Origin: Heliopora coerulea
Lineage: Eukaryota; Cnidaria; Anthozoa; Scleralcyonacea; Helioporidae
Length of the DNA stretch: 64,000 bases
Assembly (NCBI GenBank): GCA_030142905.1
Contig: JASJOG010000123.1
Coordinates: forward strand, 669,501 to 733,500
Direction: 5' to 3'
Below are positions 35,290 through 62,950 of the stretch, in pieces. Under the pieces are notes generated by a model. That model made no database searches, was not told the DNA's origin, and worked only from the letters and a program-made list of their open reading frames with translations. Each line of letters opens with the position of its first letter. Position 1 is the stretch's first letter. A program made the position numbers and the translations under genes.

Positions 35290-37325
35290 GGTTTTTACCT
35301 CACTTTATTGCTGTCCAAACCAAACTTACTAAGTCTGAAGTTGCTAAACATCACTAACATCCCAACTTTCCGCCATGTGAGTGAATCATGTCAGGTGGCG
35401 AAAGGCATGTCGGGCTACACGTGGGTTGTTAAGAGTGGGTTGAATACACAGCGGAGTTTACCCGGGGTATTATTTCCGACAATGTTATTTCCTATCAATT
35501 CTTTTCTTTTAGTTAGTTTAATACTTCCTTAAAATAACTTTATTGAAATTAAAATCTTACAACGCTGGGATGTATACATACCTTATTAAAACTTGAAATA
35601 TAATGGCATACTTTGGTAAACTTAAATGTTAAAATAATCATTACAAACTTAGAAAAGGGTTATTTGTGATTTTACTATTTACCATTAATTATGAAGACTC
35701 AAACTTTGGAGGAATTACTAAAATTGGGTTTCAGCTTCATTACTTCACGTCTATCAGTGTTTTTGTCTGTCAAATAAAATGCAAATGAATGAACTGAGTG
35801 AACAACTGTAAGTTAGAAGACTTGAAACCAAATTTTACTTAATTGTAAATGCTAAGTGTAAGGCTTTTTGTTTAAATGTTGGACACAATACAAGGTTTTG
35901 GAAGAGTAAAATTTACAGGTGGCCAAAAACTAATGAAACAGAGCTTACACCAACAGAATTATGTTTAATCATACTGTATAATGCCATGGATTAATTTCAT
36001 GAGAAAGAACACTTTCATCATTGCAGTCTTTTAAAATGATTGGTTCATATCCAGGAAACAGTATCTAAGTCTATTGAGACTAAAATCTTAACCAACTTTT
36101 TTCATGGATATCAAAATACAAAAGCTTTCTGGTCTGACATGTTACAGAGTACTGGTATAACTGCTTTTTTGCTAGTTGATATGACATTGATATGACATGC
36201 TAGTTGATATAACATTCTAAAACTGAAATGAAAATGCCATCAAAAAACATTAATATGGAAACTAGATTAACACAATTTTGACAAATAAAACTCATCTGTA
36301 CCAGTAAACTGGATGATAGCAAATTAATTATGGTACGGAATTTTTAGTTACAACAGAAAGCACTGTCACTGTGATGCAGATAAACTGTTGATATTGTCAA
36401 GGAACTAGAGGCAATATACAGTACTTACTGTCTTAATTCCAGCAAACCCTATAAGAGAATAACTGAAGTAAAAAAACAAAAGGAAACATGGAGAGGAATT
36501 TGACTGTGTAATTTCAACATAAAGAAATAATAAAATTGATATAATTGGTGGACATATATTCTTTGGTTGCAGGTCATAGCACATGGTAAAGACAACCTTT
36601 GTTCTTAAGTTTTAAACTTTTACTGATAACCATTAATTTTATGTGAAAAGTAGTATTTGATGATTGTCCTTTCCAGGCTCCTTTCCACACCCTCCAGTGG
36701 AGTGGTGGGAAAAAATAGCAAGTCCAAACAAAGTTTAAGGCCTTGTATTGTACCTTGCTGGTTGCTGGGGGAACTTAAACTTGACCATAGCCAAGCATGA
36801 TTTCGTCACCTGGGTTCTGACTTACCTTCTTGTTTATGGAAACTTAGAACATTTTTTGTTTAACTGAAATGAACAAGTTGTCCAGGTGCCTGGCCTTTTC
36901 CCAACAGAACAATCATGAAAGACCTTGACAGGATACATATAGGCCCACAGTCTTTCCTGATTTGTTGATGAATGAAGTCCTTCCTGTGCTTGTGTATTGT
37001 GTTTTGTAGAGTTTTTGGCTACAGGCACACAGGCCCAAATATTTTGAAGGGAAACTAAAATTTACCCACATTTTTGATTGCAATAATTTAGTTACAAGTT
37101 ACCATGTAATAAATTTGCCTGAGTCTGGTCTCACTTTTCCTGAATTTGCACATCAAATGTCCTTCATTTTTTCCAACCTGGTAGGGCATTTTCCCTCTGG
37201 CTCCACCTTGAATGCTGCACTTTTGTTATTCAGGGAAAGCCAAAGATATGAACTACTGCCCTTGATTGCTCCAAAGTGATAAACTATGGCCATTGAGATA
37301 TTGTTGATGCTTTTCTTCACAATGC
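35290..37325. other. intergenic between USP10 and MAIP1
   Basis: AT-rich. The right part probably includes the MAIP1 3' untranslated region, the left the USP10 promoter. Minus-strand frames at 36834-37028 and 37153-37395 are chance; the second overlaps the true last MAIP1 exon in another frame. Confidence 0.5.
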
Positions 37326-40300
37326 TCAGGTTGTTTCTTGGTTCAGGTTTATCACTCTGGTAATCATCCAACTGTCTTCTATTCCCAAGGTACATTCTTT
37401 TCTAAAACTGTAAAATAGTATAAAAGGAATTGGTTTATGCCACATTTTATTCTAAATATTAATCCATACCTAATAAGTGTGGAAAAAAAATACTCTAATG
37501 ATGCAAAGTATTTTATTGCAGACAAAGTCAATCTTTCAATGGGAAATTCTTCTGTCTACAGAATACTTCAAGACAGAATAAATTAGACCAGTTAGAGCAA
37601 AGGGTATGAATCAATATCATAGTTGGTGATGTGGTTGGGGAATACTATAGTAGGCATTTATAGAGTAGGTTGTTCCTGTTGAAGATTGGGGGTTTTTTAT
37701 CTTAAGTTACACATGCCATATTCCTTCAGCTACATGATTGTATTGTAGCAGGCTTCTTTTCCATTACCATAAAATCTGGTACAATGATCCCCAAATCATA
37801 TATCAGTGATAATCATTTTATTTTTAGTACAACCTCTCAACATCAACCAAAGGCCTATCCATGACATTATCCTATTTATGATGAAGCTTAGAGCTTTACA
37901 AAATGTACTGTATACAGTGTCACTGAAAACTCATGCTGGTGTCATTAACCCTTTAACTACCAGTCACACAAACTTGAATAGTTTTTACCCAGACTCTGAG
38001 GAACTTGATAGTTAAATGGATCACCACAATGTTTCTCACTTGAGGTGTCTCCATACAGTTTCTTCAAAATGTAAATTTGAGATTCCAAAATATGCACATA
38101 AATATGTAGGAAGGAAAAAAGAACTGAATGTCCTTTACAGAAAAAAATTGCCTGAAAATCAAAAACAGCTACATAAAAAATAAACTTTGAGTGGTTGCTA
38201 CAACAACTGTAGTATTTCAAAATGCCTCAGTCTACAGAATTTGTTTTTAAATCTGCCAGCTGATTACTCGTTCATAATGAACTGTTTTAAAAACAAAAGA
38301 AATTGCCACAGGTGTACCTTTGCAACCACATCAGCTTTACAATATTTGATATGGGATTCTGTTGTGTGCTACCACCTAAAAATGAGTCATTTATTCTGCC
38401 TAATGCCAGACTGTTCTATCCAAGGAGTGGCTGACATTTGAGGGTTTTAAGATTAAACTGGTAGAGTAACAAGAATTACAGGAAGCATTCTTTATTAATG
38501 CCATTCTGTGTATCTATTGTTGATGTTGCTATACCATACCTGTAGCGTGTAATCTTTGGCAATGGTATCCTTATGAAAGTAATGTTTCCTAATTCTTTAT
38601 GTGGGAGGTGATCATTACTACGACATACATATGAAACCATGACATGAAGCCATTTTCGGCCTTTCTCTATAAAATAATAATCCAGAAATGTGCAAAATTG
38701 TGAAGAGATAAGAAAAGAAGGTTTCTGTATTATTTGGCATGAATACAGGGCAGCCTCTATAAAAACTATTATATTAAAAATATACATATTACTGGTACAT
38801 GAAAATATTTAATAATGTTACATATACATATATACAGGCTCTAATTTATATTATTATGGTCAATACAATGCTAATATTTAAGCATCTGCATTGCAATACA
38901 TTTATTTTATTATTATAAGTACTGTATATACATCTTTACCATATGTAGCATCTACAGTTATAATATAGTATAGTCATACCATTTTCATCATATTGAAATC
39001 CAATGTCATGAATAGTAGCCTGTAGAATATCTTCCATTGTAATGTTAAATGCTTCATCATTATTAACCTTACTCACTTCATGCCTAAGACTTTCAATTGC
39101 CTGAAAAACCACAGATTAATAAATGTTACTTCAAGTAGTTTGGAAAATATAAAACATATTTTCTGAAAAACAAACTTTGTAAATACAAAGATATGATTAC
39201 TATTAACAGCTAATCAATACTTCTGAGAATTCTACAAGAATTAATTTTCAAGCACATATGTAATAAATTCCCTTCATTAAATGAACTTTGAGACTGTATA
39301 CTGTACCTCAGATGTAACAAGTCCTTCCAACTCACTGAATTTTTTCTGTGAAATTAAAGCAGAAACAGTACATATAGCCTGGAAAAGAATCATGCAAAAA
39401 TTAGAATGAGATTATTTCTCAAATGGCCATAAATAACAGGGCCATGGTGGTAAATTGTGTGACAGGTACTGTGTGCTTTATTACACAATCAGTTAAATCC
39501 TGCTGGAAGATTATATAGGGAGAGTATTTAACCTTTTAATGCCCAGGGTTCATCCATGTGATGAGTAAAAGCATCTATCCTTAGCCAGAGCAAAATACTT
39601 AAGTGTCCCCTTGCCTCTTAATGGGTTAAGCTATGGTAAAATAACTCCAATAATGAAAAAGCAAATTATTACAAATTAAACTTTGGATATATGCTTTTTC
39701 TCTTTCAAGGATCACAGTTTAGTGCAGTGTTCTTTTCATGATTACTGTATTTCATTCCCTGAACTCCATCATGTGTATCACTAAACCATCATGTTCAACA
39801 TCATCACCATCATTATCATCATCATCATTATCATCATCATAATCACAGTACACTACATGTACCCTTTGTATCATGACATTTTTTAACTTGTATGTCATGG
39901 ACCATCACTGTGAACAAAAACCTCAAAAGTACATAAGATTGCAAAATGTTTCTTGTAGCTGCATTAACGAAAAACGCCATCCAGACTATACTTAGATCCC
40001 CTAACTCAAATGTACTGAGCTTTGCCTCCTCACTTTTCATGCCATATTCCTTGCCATGTTCAAGCATTATCACCATCACTTTCATAATCACCATGATAAT
40101 TGTCATCATCATCTTCATTTTCTGGTTGTGATTATTGATGAAATTGACGTTCATCACTATTACGATGGCTAAAATGATCATCAATCTTATCACCACCATT
40201 CCCTCATTAAGATCACGAAGGTTAATCAGAGAATCAGATAGTTTAGAATTACTTAAAAACCACAAGCTCTTCGTAACAACGAAACTGGCCTCATTCAACA

Positions 40301-40725
40301 TGAGTACATACAATACGTTTGTACATAATAGTTAATGTCCTATTATTAACCTGCTTGGCTCCTTCTAGAAACGTTGCTTCATCAAAATCTGAATCAAAGA
40401 ATGAATGGACAAGGAAAAGTTTCAACTTATTAGAAATCCAGCGGAAAGGACCGTGTTGAAAGACAAAAGATACTTGATGTTTTTGGCTTCCAGGTTGATC
40501 TGAAAAACGCCTTTGGCAACACATCTTTCCTTGCATACGCTGTTTACAAAAAACTTCTCCGCTATAAAACAGAACATCATTCAAATTTTTCGCATGATAC
40601 GAACGAGAAAGCAGCGAGCGAGGTAAAATACAAGCATTTAAATGAAACGCACGTTGAAGACCAGACAAAGCCGCCATGTCAATTTTCATGCCAACTACCG
40701 CTTTCCTACGATACTTGTGTTTCAT
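37326..40725 (-). CDS. MAIP1: matrix AAA peptidase-interacting protein 1
   Basis: Five exons on the minus strand: 40351-40725, 39307-39378, 38980-39100, 38540-38666, 37326-37407. All have GT-AG borders and consistent phase. In human cells MAIP1 is a mitochondrial matrix protein that binds the m-AAA protease subunit AFG3L2 and helps EMRE assemble. The start is followed by a basic, acid-poor presequence (either ATG 40725 or MAALS at 40677). The conserved part begins PFRWISNKLKLFLVHSFFD with FLEGAKQ, matching the human PLVWLRT...FSEGAKQ region. It goes on with ISQKKFSELEGLV, IHDIGFQYDENEKGRKW and ends FRKECTLGIEDSWMITRV, aligned to human FQREFTQGVKPDWTIARI. Predicted length is about 242-258 residues (human 291). 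It is divergent from ARMC8 across about 300 bp. Confidence 0.9.
39528..39630. repeat. single copy of the TTAACCC/GTAAAA interspersed repeat
   Basis: TTAACCTTTTAATGCCCAGG...GAGTAAAAGCATC...TTAGCCAGAGCAAAAT...TAATGGGTTAAG, with the ends inverted (TTAACC and GGTTAA). Located in MAIP1 intron 1; related to the unit amplified at 30511. Confidence 0.5.
39785..39842. repeat. ATC/ATT microsatellite
   Basis: CATCATCACCATCATTATCATCATC repetition inside MAIP1 intron 1, with a looser continuation at 40065-40200. Confidence 0.85.
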
Positions 40726-41023
40726 ACGAAAAATGTGCCCTCCATGACCTGAAATTTCAAGATCGAAAAGAAACTAAGCTTCTAGCTGGAAAATAGTATC
40801 ACAATATGCTCGTATACCATTAAATAAAACAGTTTGAAAATATATTAATGCCGTAGCTAACATCAGTTTGCCAGACGTCTTCCCCGACGTTTATCTAGAA
40901 CTTTTATCAAAAGTACAAGACAGTAACCAGCAGTTAAATACCCTCGAATAAAAGTCCCGGTCTTAAATTCTAAATATATAGCTTTCGACGTGTTTGAGAG
41001 GGAAACGCAAAAGCAAGTTGGAA
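40726..41023. promoter_or_regulatory. candidate shared promoter between MAIP1 and ARMC8
   Basis: Only 298 bp separate the two opposed start codons, so both promoters and 5' leaders must lie here. No TATA box at a convincing distance was identified for either direction. Assignment is by position only. Confidence 0.55.
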
Positions 41024-56187
<15,164 letters not shown>

Positions 56188-56296
56188 CCACGAGCAATCA
56201 GTACTGAAACAACCGTTATGGAGAAGAGAACTTGAACAATTTATACTTTTTTTTGATATGTACTATCATAGATAGCTTGCTTTTTGTTAAACGTGG

Positions 56297-56302
56297 AATA
56301 AA
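56297..56302 (+). terminator. ARMC8 polyadenylation signal
   Basis: AATAAA 110 bp after the ARMC8 stop codon. The cleavage point is not defined. Confidence 0.7.
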
Positions 56303-57419
56303 GTTTTTGCTATTTAACGTAAAGGTAATTTCGAGCTATTTGGAACACATACATATCCATGCAGTTCCCAAATCAATTTGGTTTCATTTTTGACTTTCAC
56401 TAGCTATTCCCTCGTGCTTTTTGTGCTCTTATCTTCAGCTGTAACAGTTTGTGTTTTCTTCCTCGAAAACTAAGCACTTTTGGTTAAAAAGATGAGTCGT
56501 GCCAATTCTCCATAAAGTAAGGATTAACTGTCCAAAACTTTACGATAATTCATGAGGGAAACAAAGGGAAATCCAACCGAGACGTGTTTTAATACCACAA
56601 ACAAACACTTCCATAAATCAGGCAAACTTTCACTATGATTTACTTCTCAAATAATTGGGACCTTAAGATCTACAACATCAACTTCAAGGACACATCCCTC
56701 GAAACAAAAAGATTTTTCGTGCAAAACAAAGAGAATGAATAATTCTTAGTCTCCAGGGCATTCTCAACACCGTCGTTCTGCATACAACGTCACCAGGACT
56801 TTTTTCACGTCCTAAGTAAGACGTCAGCTCGCGGAGTAAAAAAAGCTGTTTGTTAAGATCGAACTCAGCCCGAGACTACAGTCGTTTTAGGAGAACTGAA
56901 GCGTTTTAGAAGTCATAAAACAAGCCACAAGTATCAAGCACGGCGAGCACTGAAGCGTTTTAGGAGTCATAAAACAAGCCGTAAGTATGAAGCACGGCGG
57001 TCAATAAACCGTGGTTTCTTTAAATGCCGAAATTTCAAAGGACGTCGTTTAAGTTGACGTCGTAGATCTTAAGCCCGTTTTACACCAAACGAATTTTGTC
57101 GCGCGAATCGGCTTTTGGTTGTTTAAATGAAATAGATCCATCATTAGTGTCAGCCGAAAGCTCAAGAGACAAAAGAAAAAGTCGCTTCGCGCGAAGAAAT
57201 TCGTCAAGTGGAAAACGGTCTTAAAGGTCCCTTATACTTCATTTGAGGCGTATCACTCGCAAGCGCGTTTGGCGTAATATGAAGCATGAGTGACAATGTT
57301 TGAGCCAAAGAACGTTTGAAAAACGAGACGCAGTTGTTTAAAGGCTCTTCTTGGTGTTTGATCTCACGGTCAAGCACTAGAACAGATGTTTGATATAGCT
57401 TCTTAAACGAATCAATATT
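56303..57419. other. intergenic, no gene recognised
   Basis: About 56890-57000 contains a short tandem duplication (ACTGAAGCGTTTTAG(A/G)AGTC then AAAACAAGCC...GCACGGCG, twice). Nothing else seen. Confidence 0.45.
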
Positions 57420-57680
57420 TTAGACTGAAATTGATGTAGCAGAAGTTGGCATAATTTGTGCCAGTTTGATCTTGGAATCAGAGCACGTCTCTATCTGATC
57501 TGGCTTCGCTTTTCCTTTATATAGACCCACGAGTTCGAAAAGGTATTCTGCCAACACCTCGAGGAGTGTTTCAAATAATCGTTTGCCCTTGTTTTTTAAA
57601 AGATCTCCTCCATGTTTGATCACAGATTCGCCAACTCTTAAACCCTTCAACACCCAGTGTCCTACATATCGGACACCTCA
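57420..57680 (-). CDS. candidate 3' terminal exon, unrecognised
   Basis: An open frame of about 80 residues after a possible acceptor (GATATGTAG near 57665) ends at a stop at 57420. It contains an amphipathic Leu-rich helix (LFETLLEVLAEYLFELVGLY) and a Lys-rich part before it. No start codon and no upstream exon were found on the minus strand. The frame reads like protein but could be chance. Family not recognised. Confidence 0.25.
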
Positions 57681-57741
57681 AGAATAAATGACCAAGCAAA
57701 GTAAAACAGAGAATAAAAGAAGTAAAAACTTCAGGAATTAA

Positions 57742-57982
57742 GCTTGGTTTACACGAGCGACATAAGCATAAGGACAAGATCAATACGAACACAAAGCATG
57801 ATACCTCCTCTGGGACTTGCGAAGATAAAACAAGAATTTTTCTTTGTTTCGTCTTTCATTCCGCATTTGGCTTTTGCTTGGATTACGATCTTAGCACGAT
57901 CCTTACGTCGCAGGCTTGACTTCATTCCTGTTTTACCTTTTGTTTTTTTTCCTTTTGCTTATGCTCACGTGTAAACCAGGCC
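57742..57982. mobile_element. TTAA-flanked MITE, family copy 1
   Basis: Ends GCTTGGTTTACACGAGCG and, from the right, GGCCTGGTTTACACGTGAGC. TTAA occurs on both sides (57738-57741, 57983-57986). Inside: CATAAGCATAAGGACAAGAT and CGTCGCAGGCTTGACTTCAT, shared with the copy at 61054. Confidence 0.8.
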
Positions 57983-58047
57983 TTAAGGGTTAACCCTTTT
58001 ATGCGTACGGTGAGTTAGTTGGTCACCAGAGTCAGGATTCGAATTAA

Positions 58048-58281
58048 GCCTGGTTCCAAGAACGAAACAAAAGATGAGACAAAGAAAGCATTCCTAAGGG
58101 GCGACGCAAGCATACGCACAAATGCATGAAATTATCGCAAGCACAAGCAAGAAGAGCTGGACAAAAGAGAAAACAAAGGTTCTTTTGTCTCGTCTTTGCG
58201 CATGCGGTTGTTTTGCCCAGGTTCACACGTAAATTTTGTTTGTGTTTGCGCTTGCATTTGCTTCACTCGTGTGAACCAGCC
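58048..58281. mobile_element. TTAA-flanked MITE, diverged relative
   Basis: Left end GCCTGGTTCCAAGAACG after TTAA; right end read inward GGCTGGTTCACACGAGTG, followed by TTTC instead of TTAA. Same terminal GGTT(C/T)(A/C)CACG theme as copies 1 and 3 but different interior. Confidence 0.6.
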
Positions 58282-61053
58282 TTTCGGATTCCCAACAACA
58301 AAAACTCATTTGTTTTCTAAATATATATATGACCGCTTCGTACCGGCGTCTGCAGCAAACCCCAAACCCCAACTCTAATATCCGAATCCAACTCAGGTTC
58401 TTGCCGTCCTCCCGTACGAATGTCATACGACAAATTACAACAAAAGATCCACTGAAATAACGAAAAAACCTCAAAAGAGAACAAAGAACAAAAACGGGAA
58501 AAAATCATGCATGTAAAGGTTAATAATTTACACGGAAAACACAAAACAGAACCATACCATGTGTTTGGACACTTCAATCACGTACACGCTCGTACACATT
58601 GAGCCAACTTTCACCAGGGTTTTCTCCTTAAATTTTTGTTCGTTTGAGAAGATATTGAACACTCGTGCGAATGTTTGACCCTGAACTCAAACATCTCGAA
58701 GAGCGTATGAAAAACCTCGGCTGCGCCTCGGTTTCAAAACTCACATGCTCTTCTCGGTGTTTGATCTATTAAATCGCGCAGTTAACTTTGGCAGACTTCA
58801 TACTTCGCCATTCGAAGATGAAGTTCTTCGGCTTTTGAACAACAGGGCATTGATATTTCGCATTCTTACAAGGATGGGTCAATAAATTTCTTCAATAGAC
58901 ATACGTAGTGACAAGCAAACGTCTAAATCCAAAAGCAGGCACTTAAAGTGAGATGTACAACCATTCATTGACGGCATCTCATGCTGCCGTAAGTCATGAA
59001 GAGTTCCTTTGTTGGTTTTTAATGTGACTGTCACATGGAGGTGCATTCGACAACCAAAACGACTCCGCGAAGATTGTACTAAATGAGAAATTGTGCTCGG
59101 TATTTCACCCTACCATAAATACACACAAGGGACAAAAACGAACCTAAGCCTATAAAGTATTAACAACTGTTTTCACTAACCGTGTATTAGCTATTGTATG
59201 GTCATTTAAATGCATTTATCCAACTACAGCATTCGGTGTCACCGACAGTTTCAACTCTCTAAAACACTGCTTCATACATACAATGGTTTTTGTACTGATT
59301 TGGACGACTGGCAGCGCTTTTGTGACACCAGTCCAAAGTACATTGTGATGCGAACTTAAAAATGGCCACGTTGTAGAAGAACGTCCACGCTCCGACGATC
59401 AGCAGAGCGGATAATCAATGACAATACCTTTTCCCAAGAGCGTTTCCACCGCAACAGGGAAGCATTTTCACCACAACTGGCGAATAATCGTGATGACGTC
59501 GAAACTACTAATGACGGTTTCGAAAGCTTCTTGACCGGTCTTTCCGTCTGCACTAACCAACAGATGAATTGCTAGAAGCTATTAGCGAGATTTATACATT
59601 TGGAAAAAACTAATTCATACGCGAATTAGAAAGTTAACCAAGCGCTACAAGTGTGCGATTGTATTTAGTGGAATCCCGGATCAGCTTCTTCTGTTAAATA
59701 CGGCTCACAAGGTGTACCGATTGTACACGAGTCTTCCGAAAAACAAATTCATATACCGGTATAGAGTACCGGCTAACTATAGGGACTAGCGGAATGTCTG
59801 CTTGAGGTCAAACATTGCTCAAAAAAATTATCGCATAATTAAACGTTTTCATCGGTCAGGGAATTCACCCTTAACAAGGCATTGTATCAGGTTTGCAACG
59901 AGTTCGCCCCAAATCCGCCTTTACCTGCAAAGATAATGCGAAAATTTTTTGTCGTGTTCGGTGACACTTAGGATTCATACACCGATTTAATCTACTTCAT
60001 TTCTGTCCCAGAACGCGCCCTCATTTGATAGGGCTCCTACATTCGTTCCTATCTGGAACTGACTTTGTTTTTGATAAAGATGTCAATTGCTTGGATTCCT
60101 GAGAGATGAGTTCAAGCTTGGCTGTTTCCCATTTTTGTCATAGTGAGGTATAAATACCTACCGCAACAGCAGGTTTGTAACCGAGCCACCAAATCTTGCG
60201 TCAGAGTCCCAGTCATCACCTTTGAAGTCCGAGACACCACTCCTTTCCTCCGAATTCCAAGTCCGAATCTTAAGTCTTGAGTGAATTTATTCTATGTTCA
60301 CAAAAATGTCCCTGGTGTTAACATAACAATTATCAAGTATGGGGCTGATTATAGTGAGACCGGCACGAATTCAGACCGCTACCAAAGTGAAAATTTTCCG
60401 AAGTGTTTTCATGAGACCGGAATGAAACTAAAGCCATGTTCTTGCAAACATTTCAGACTGCATTCCGAGTTTTTGTTGCCAGCAACAATGTTTTACTTGT
60501 TCTTTGCCTTATCAAGGGTTGATCTGAGTAAATTTTGCGTTTTCACGAAGAAAATTACGTACCGGTTCTAGTTCGAATCGGTCTGAATTTATTCCTGTCG
60601 GTCCAGCACTCGAAATGAGTGAGACCGGTCCGAGCTTAATTTTCGAACCGGTCTCATGTAAACAAGAACAAGGATTTGTATGGGGAGCGGTCTCAAGTCG
60701 TCCCGGCCTGACTTCGTACCAGTCTCATGTAATCAGCCTCCATGTTATTGTGAAGAAGACACTGTTTCTTCCAAGTGACCTCCTCCAGGCTCGAAACTGC
60801 TAAAGTTGCCTGACGCCAGTCAGGCCCGAACCCGTGTCGGTGTGAGACGGCACATGATCAAATGAATCAAAAGAATATAGGAAGTGGTTGCTGTTGCCAA
60901 AGTGGTAGTCGACGCGTCTTTTAGCTCGATCTCGGCTTCTGTAACCACTGGAAGGCTGACTGCCAATCAAACAAACAGTGAAGCCAAAAATGGCGAACTT
61001 CTGGACTTTAGTTTCAATCTCCTATACCAAATAATCTAGGGCATCAATCTTTA
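58282..61053. other. intergenic, no gene recognised
   Basis: Anonymous sequence. Around 60350-60740 the phrases GAGACCGG, CCGGTCTCATGTAA and CCAGTCTCATGTAA recur in both orientations, suggesting another decayed repeat. 60178-60275 has AAGTCCGA words like the hAT MITE at 47520. Confidence 0.4.
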
Positions 61054-61311
61054 GCCTGGTTCGCAAGAGCGACGTAAGCATAATGACAAGATCAAAACGA
61101 AAACAAAGCGTGATATATCCTCAGGGACTTGCAAAGATAAAACAAGAATTTTTCTTTGTTTCGTCTTTTGTTCGGCTCTTGGCTTATGCTTGGACTATGA
61201 TATTATGCTTATGCTTACGACGATCGTTATGTCGCAGGCTTGACTTCATTCCTTTGTTTTGCCTTTTCTTTTGTCCTTATGCTTATGCTTATGCTTACGT
61301 GTGAACCAGGC
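61054..61311. mobile_element. TTAA-flanked MITE, family copy 2
   Basis: Ends GCCTGGTTCGCAAGAGCGAC and, from the right, GCCTGGTTCACACGTAAGC. Preceded by TTTA and followed by TTAA. The interior matches 57742-57982 closely (CAGGGACTTGCAAAGATAAA; CGTCGTTATGTCGCAGG-like part) with extra CTTATG units. Confidence 0.75.
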
Positions 61312-61312
61312 T

Positions 61313-62950
61313 TAAGCCTCTCCGTGGCCTTAAACGCCAAATTGTCCTTCCTACGGCTTCATCGACGTATCTTGCCAGAAAAAAGTGACAAATTTCTATT
61401 ATTCCAAAGGACATGGTCACGAATAGGTACTTCACGATGAGAAGGATGAAATGTGCGCACGCGAGTTGAATAACCTGTCCAAAATACGATTTCAGTGAGT
61501 AAATATGATGCTGCGTTTTTTGCTTTTGAACTGAGCTTTTCAAATCAAGTAATTTTGCAATTTTTTTTTCCGAGTTTCGGCTATAGTTCTCTTGGAAGTA
61601 CCTCTGTTAAAGCTTCTTGAAACGTTTGATTTTTTTAATGTTTAAAGTAATTAAAAACAGTTTCTAATTCAGCGATCGAGACGTCCAACTGAAGATCAGA
61701 TTTAAGCAGCGCTAATGTCATCAAGAGCAAAATCTTGAATTGATGTAGGATTTTGAATGTAGAAGTCAAGGTGAGATGATGGTTAAATACTGACTTAAGT
61801 ACTCGTTAAAATCCCCGCTAAATCGTTAAAATCTTCGAAAAAAAACGCTAGCCTCTTAATACTATTGGTATTGCAATTTTTTAAGAAACACGAATAGAAA
61901 AATCCCACCGTCAAATACGCCGCACATTTCGCAGAGGCAAAATTCATCTCAAACTTTAACAAGTAAGTAACAAAAACTGTTATGAAAATGTTTTTATTAA
62001 GATGACAATTTTTTTACAAAGATGCCACGTTCTTTCTTGACCAGCTTAACGTGAAAAACAATGTTAGGCTTTATTTGACAGACTCTAAGATTCGAACAAA
62101 ACTTTATCTTCATCATATGGAATCAACAATACATTTCTTTGCTGTTTTCGAAACGCCGCGGAGTAAATCGATCCATTTGTGTTGATTTTAATTTTAATTG
62201 GAGTTGAAATGTGAGTCAGTCAGTAAACGGTAGACGCGACGCAAGGTTCAGAGCCACGCCAGTGAGCTAAAAATACTTCTAACGCAGAAAAACGTATGCC
62301 TACACTCGCCGAATTATCAACCTAATAACAGTTATAAAACGGCTGTCGTTTGTACTAGAAGTAATAATTGCGTGCGTTTTCCTATGAATTCAAATAAAAA
62401 CATTCTCCTCATTATCTAGACCAGCACCAATTTGACTTTATCCCGTCGCAAGAAAGCAGCTGAGTCCGCAGTGAAAAGAGCGAGCAACGCATCAAAAATC
62501 CTTCTGCAGAAAATGAATGACTAGTAGGAAGGAGTGTGATCATGTCTCTTGTTGCACGACCGTCTGGTAAAACAAAGTTATTGTTTCATTGGCTATAACT
62601 TGACACGTCACCAGTGGAAAAATTCGCCGGTGAATTTTTGTGCGCAGCGCCAAACGTCCTTTCCACAACAGTTAGGACCCAGTCCACGCCATACTGCACC
62701 TCGAGCACGTCTCACCTGAAGTGAAGGACTTTTGGGAAGAAGTCTAGTCATTATCCTAACGACCAACTTAACTTGACCTAATCTCTTCCTTCTTATATTT
62801 AATCCTACAAAGCAAAAACCGTCCGACAATGTCGCATTATAGCACTTGCCTGTGTTTGAAGAATTGTTTTTAAACTTGGGCACCTACTGTACAGGAGAAG
62901 TTTCACGTATAAATAGCTCTAGTAACTCAGTATTTTAGAATCATAACACC
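61313..62950. other. intergenic, 3' flank of DNAJB11
   Basis: No gene or clear repeat recognised. The right part should include the DNAJB11 3' untranslated region on the minus strand. Confidence 0.4.

Noticed and set aside
37153..37395. 80-codon minus-strand frame at the MAIP1 3' end
   Set aside because: The true last exon uses another frame, which matches the conserved MAIP1 C-terminus and stops at 37326.
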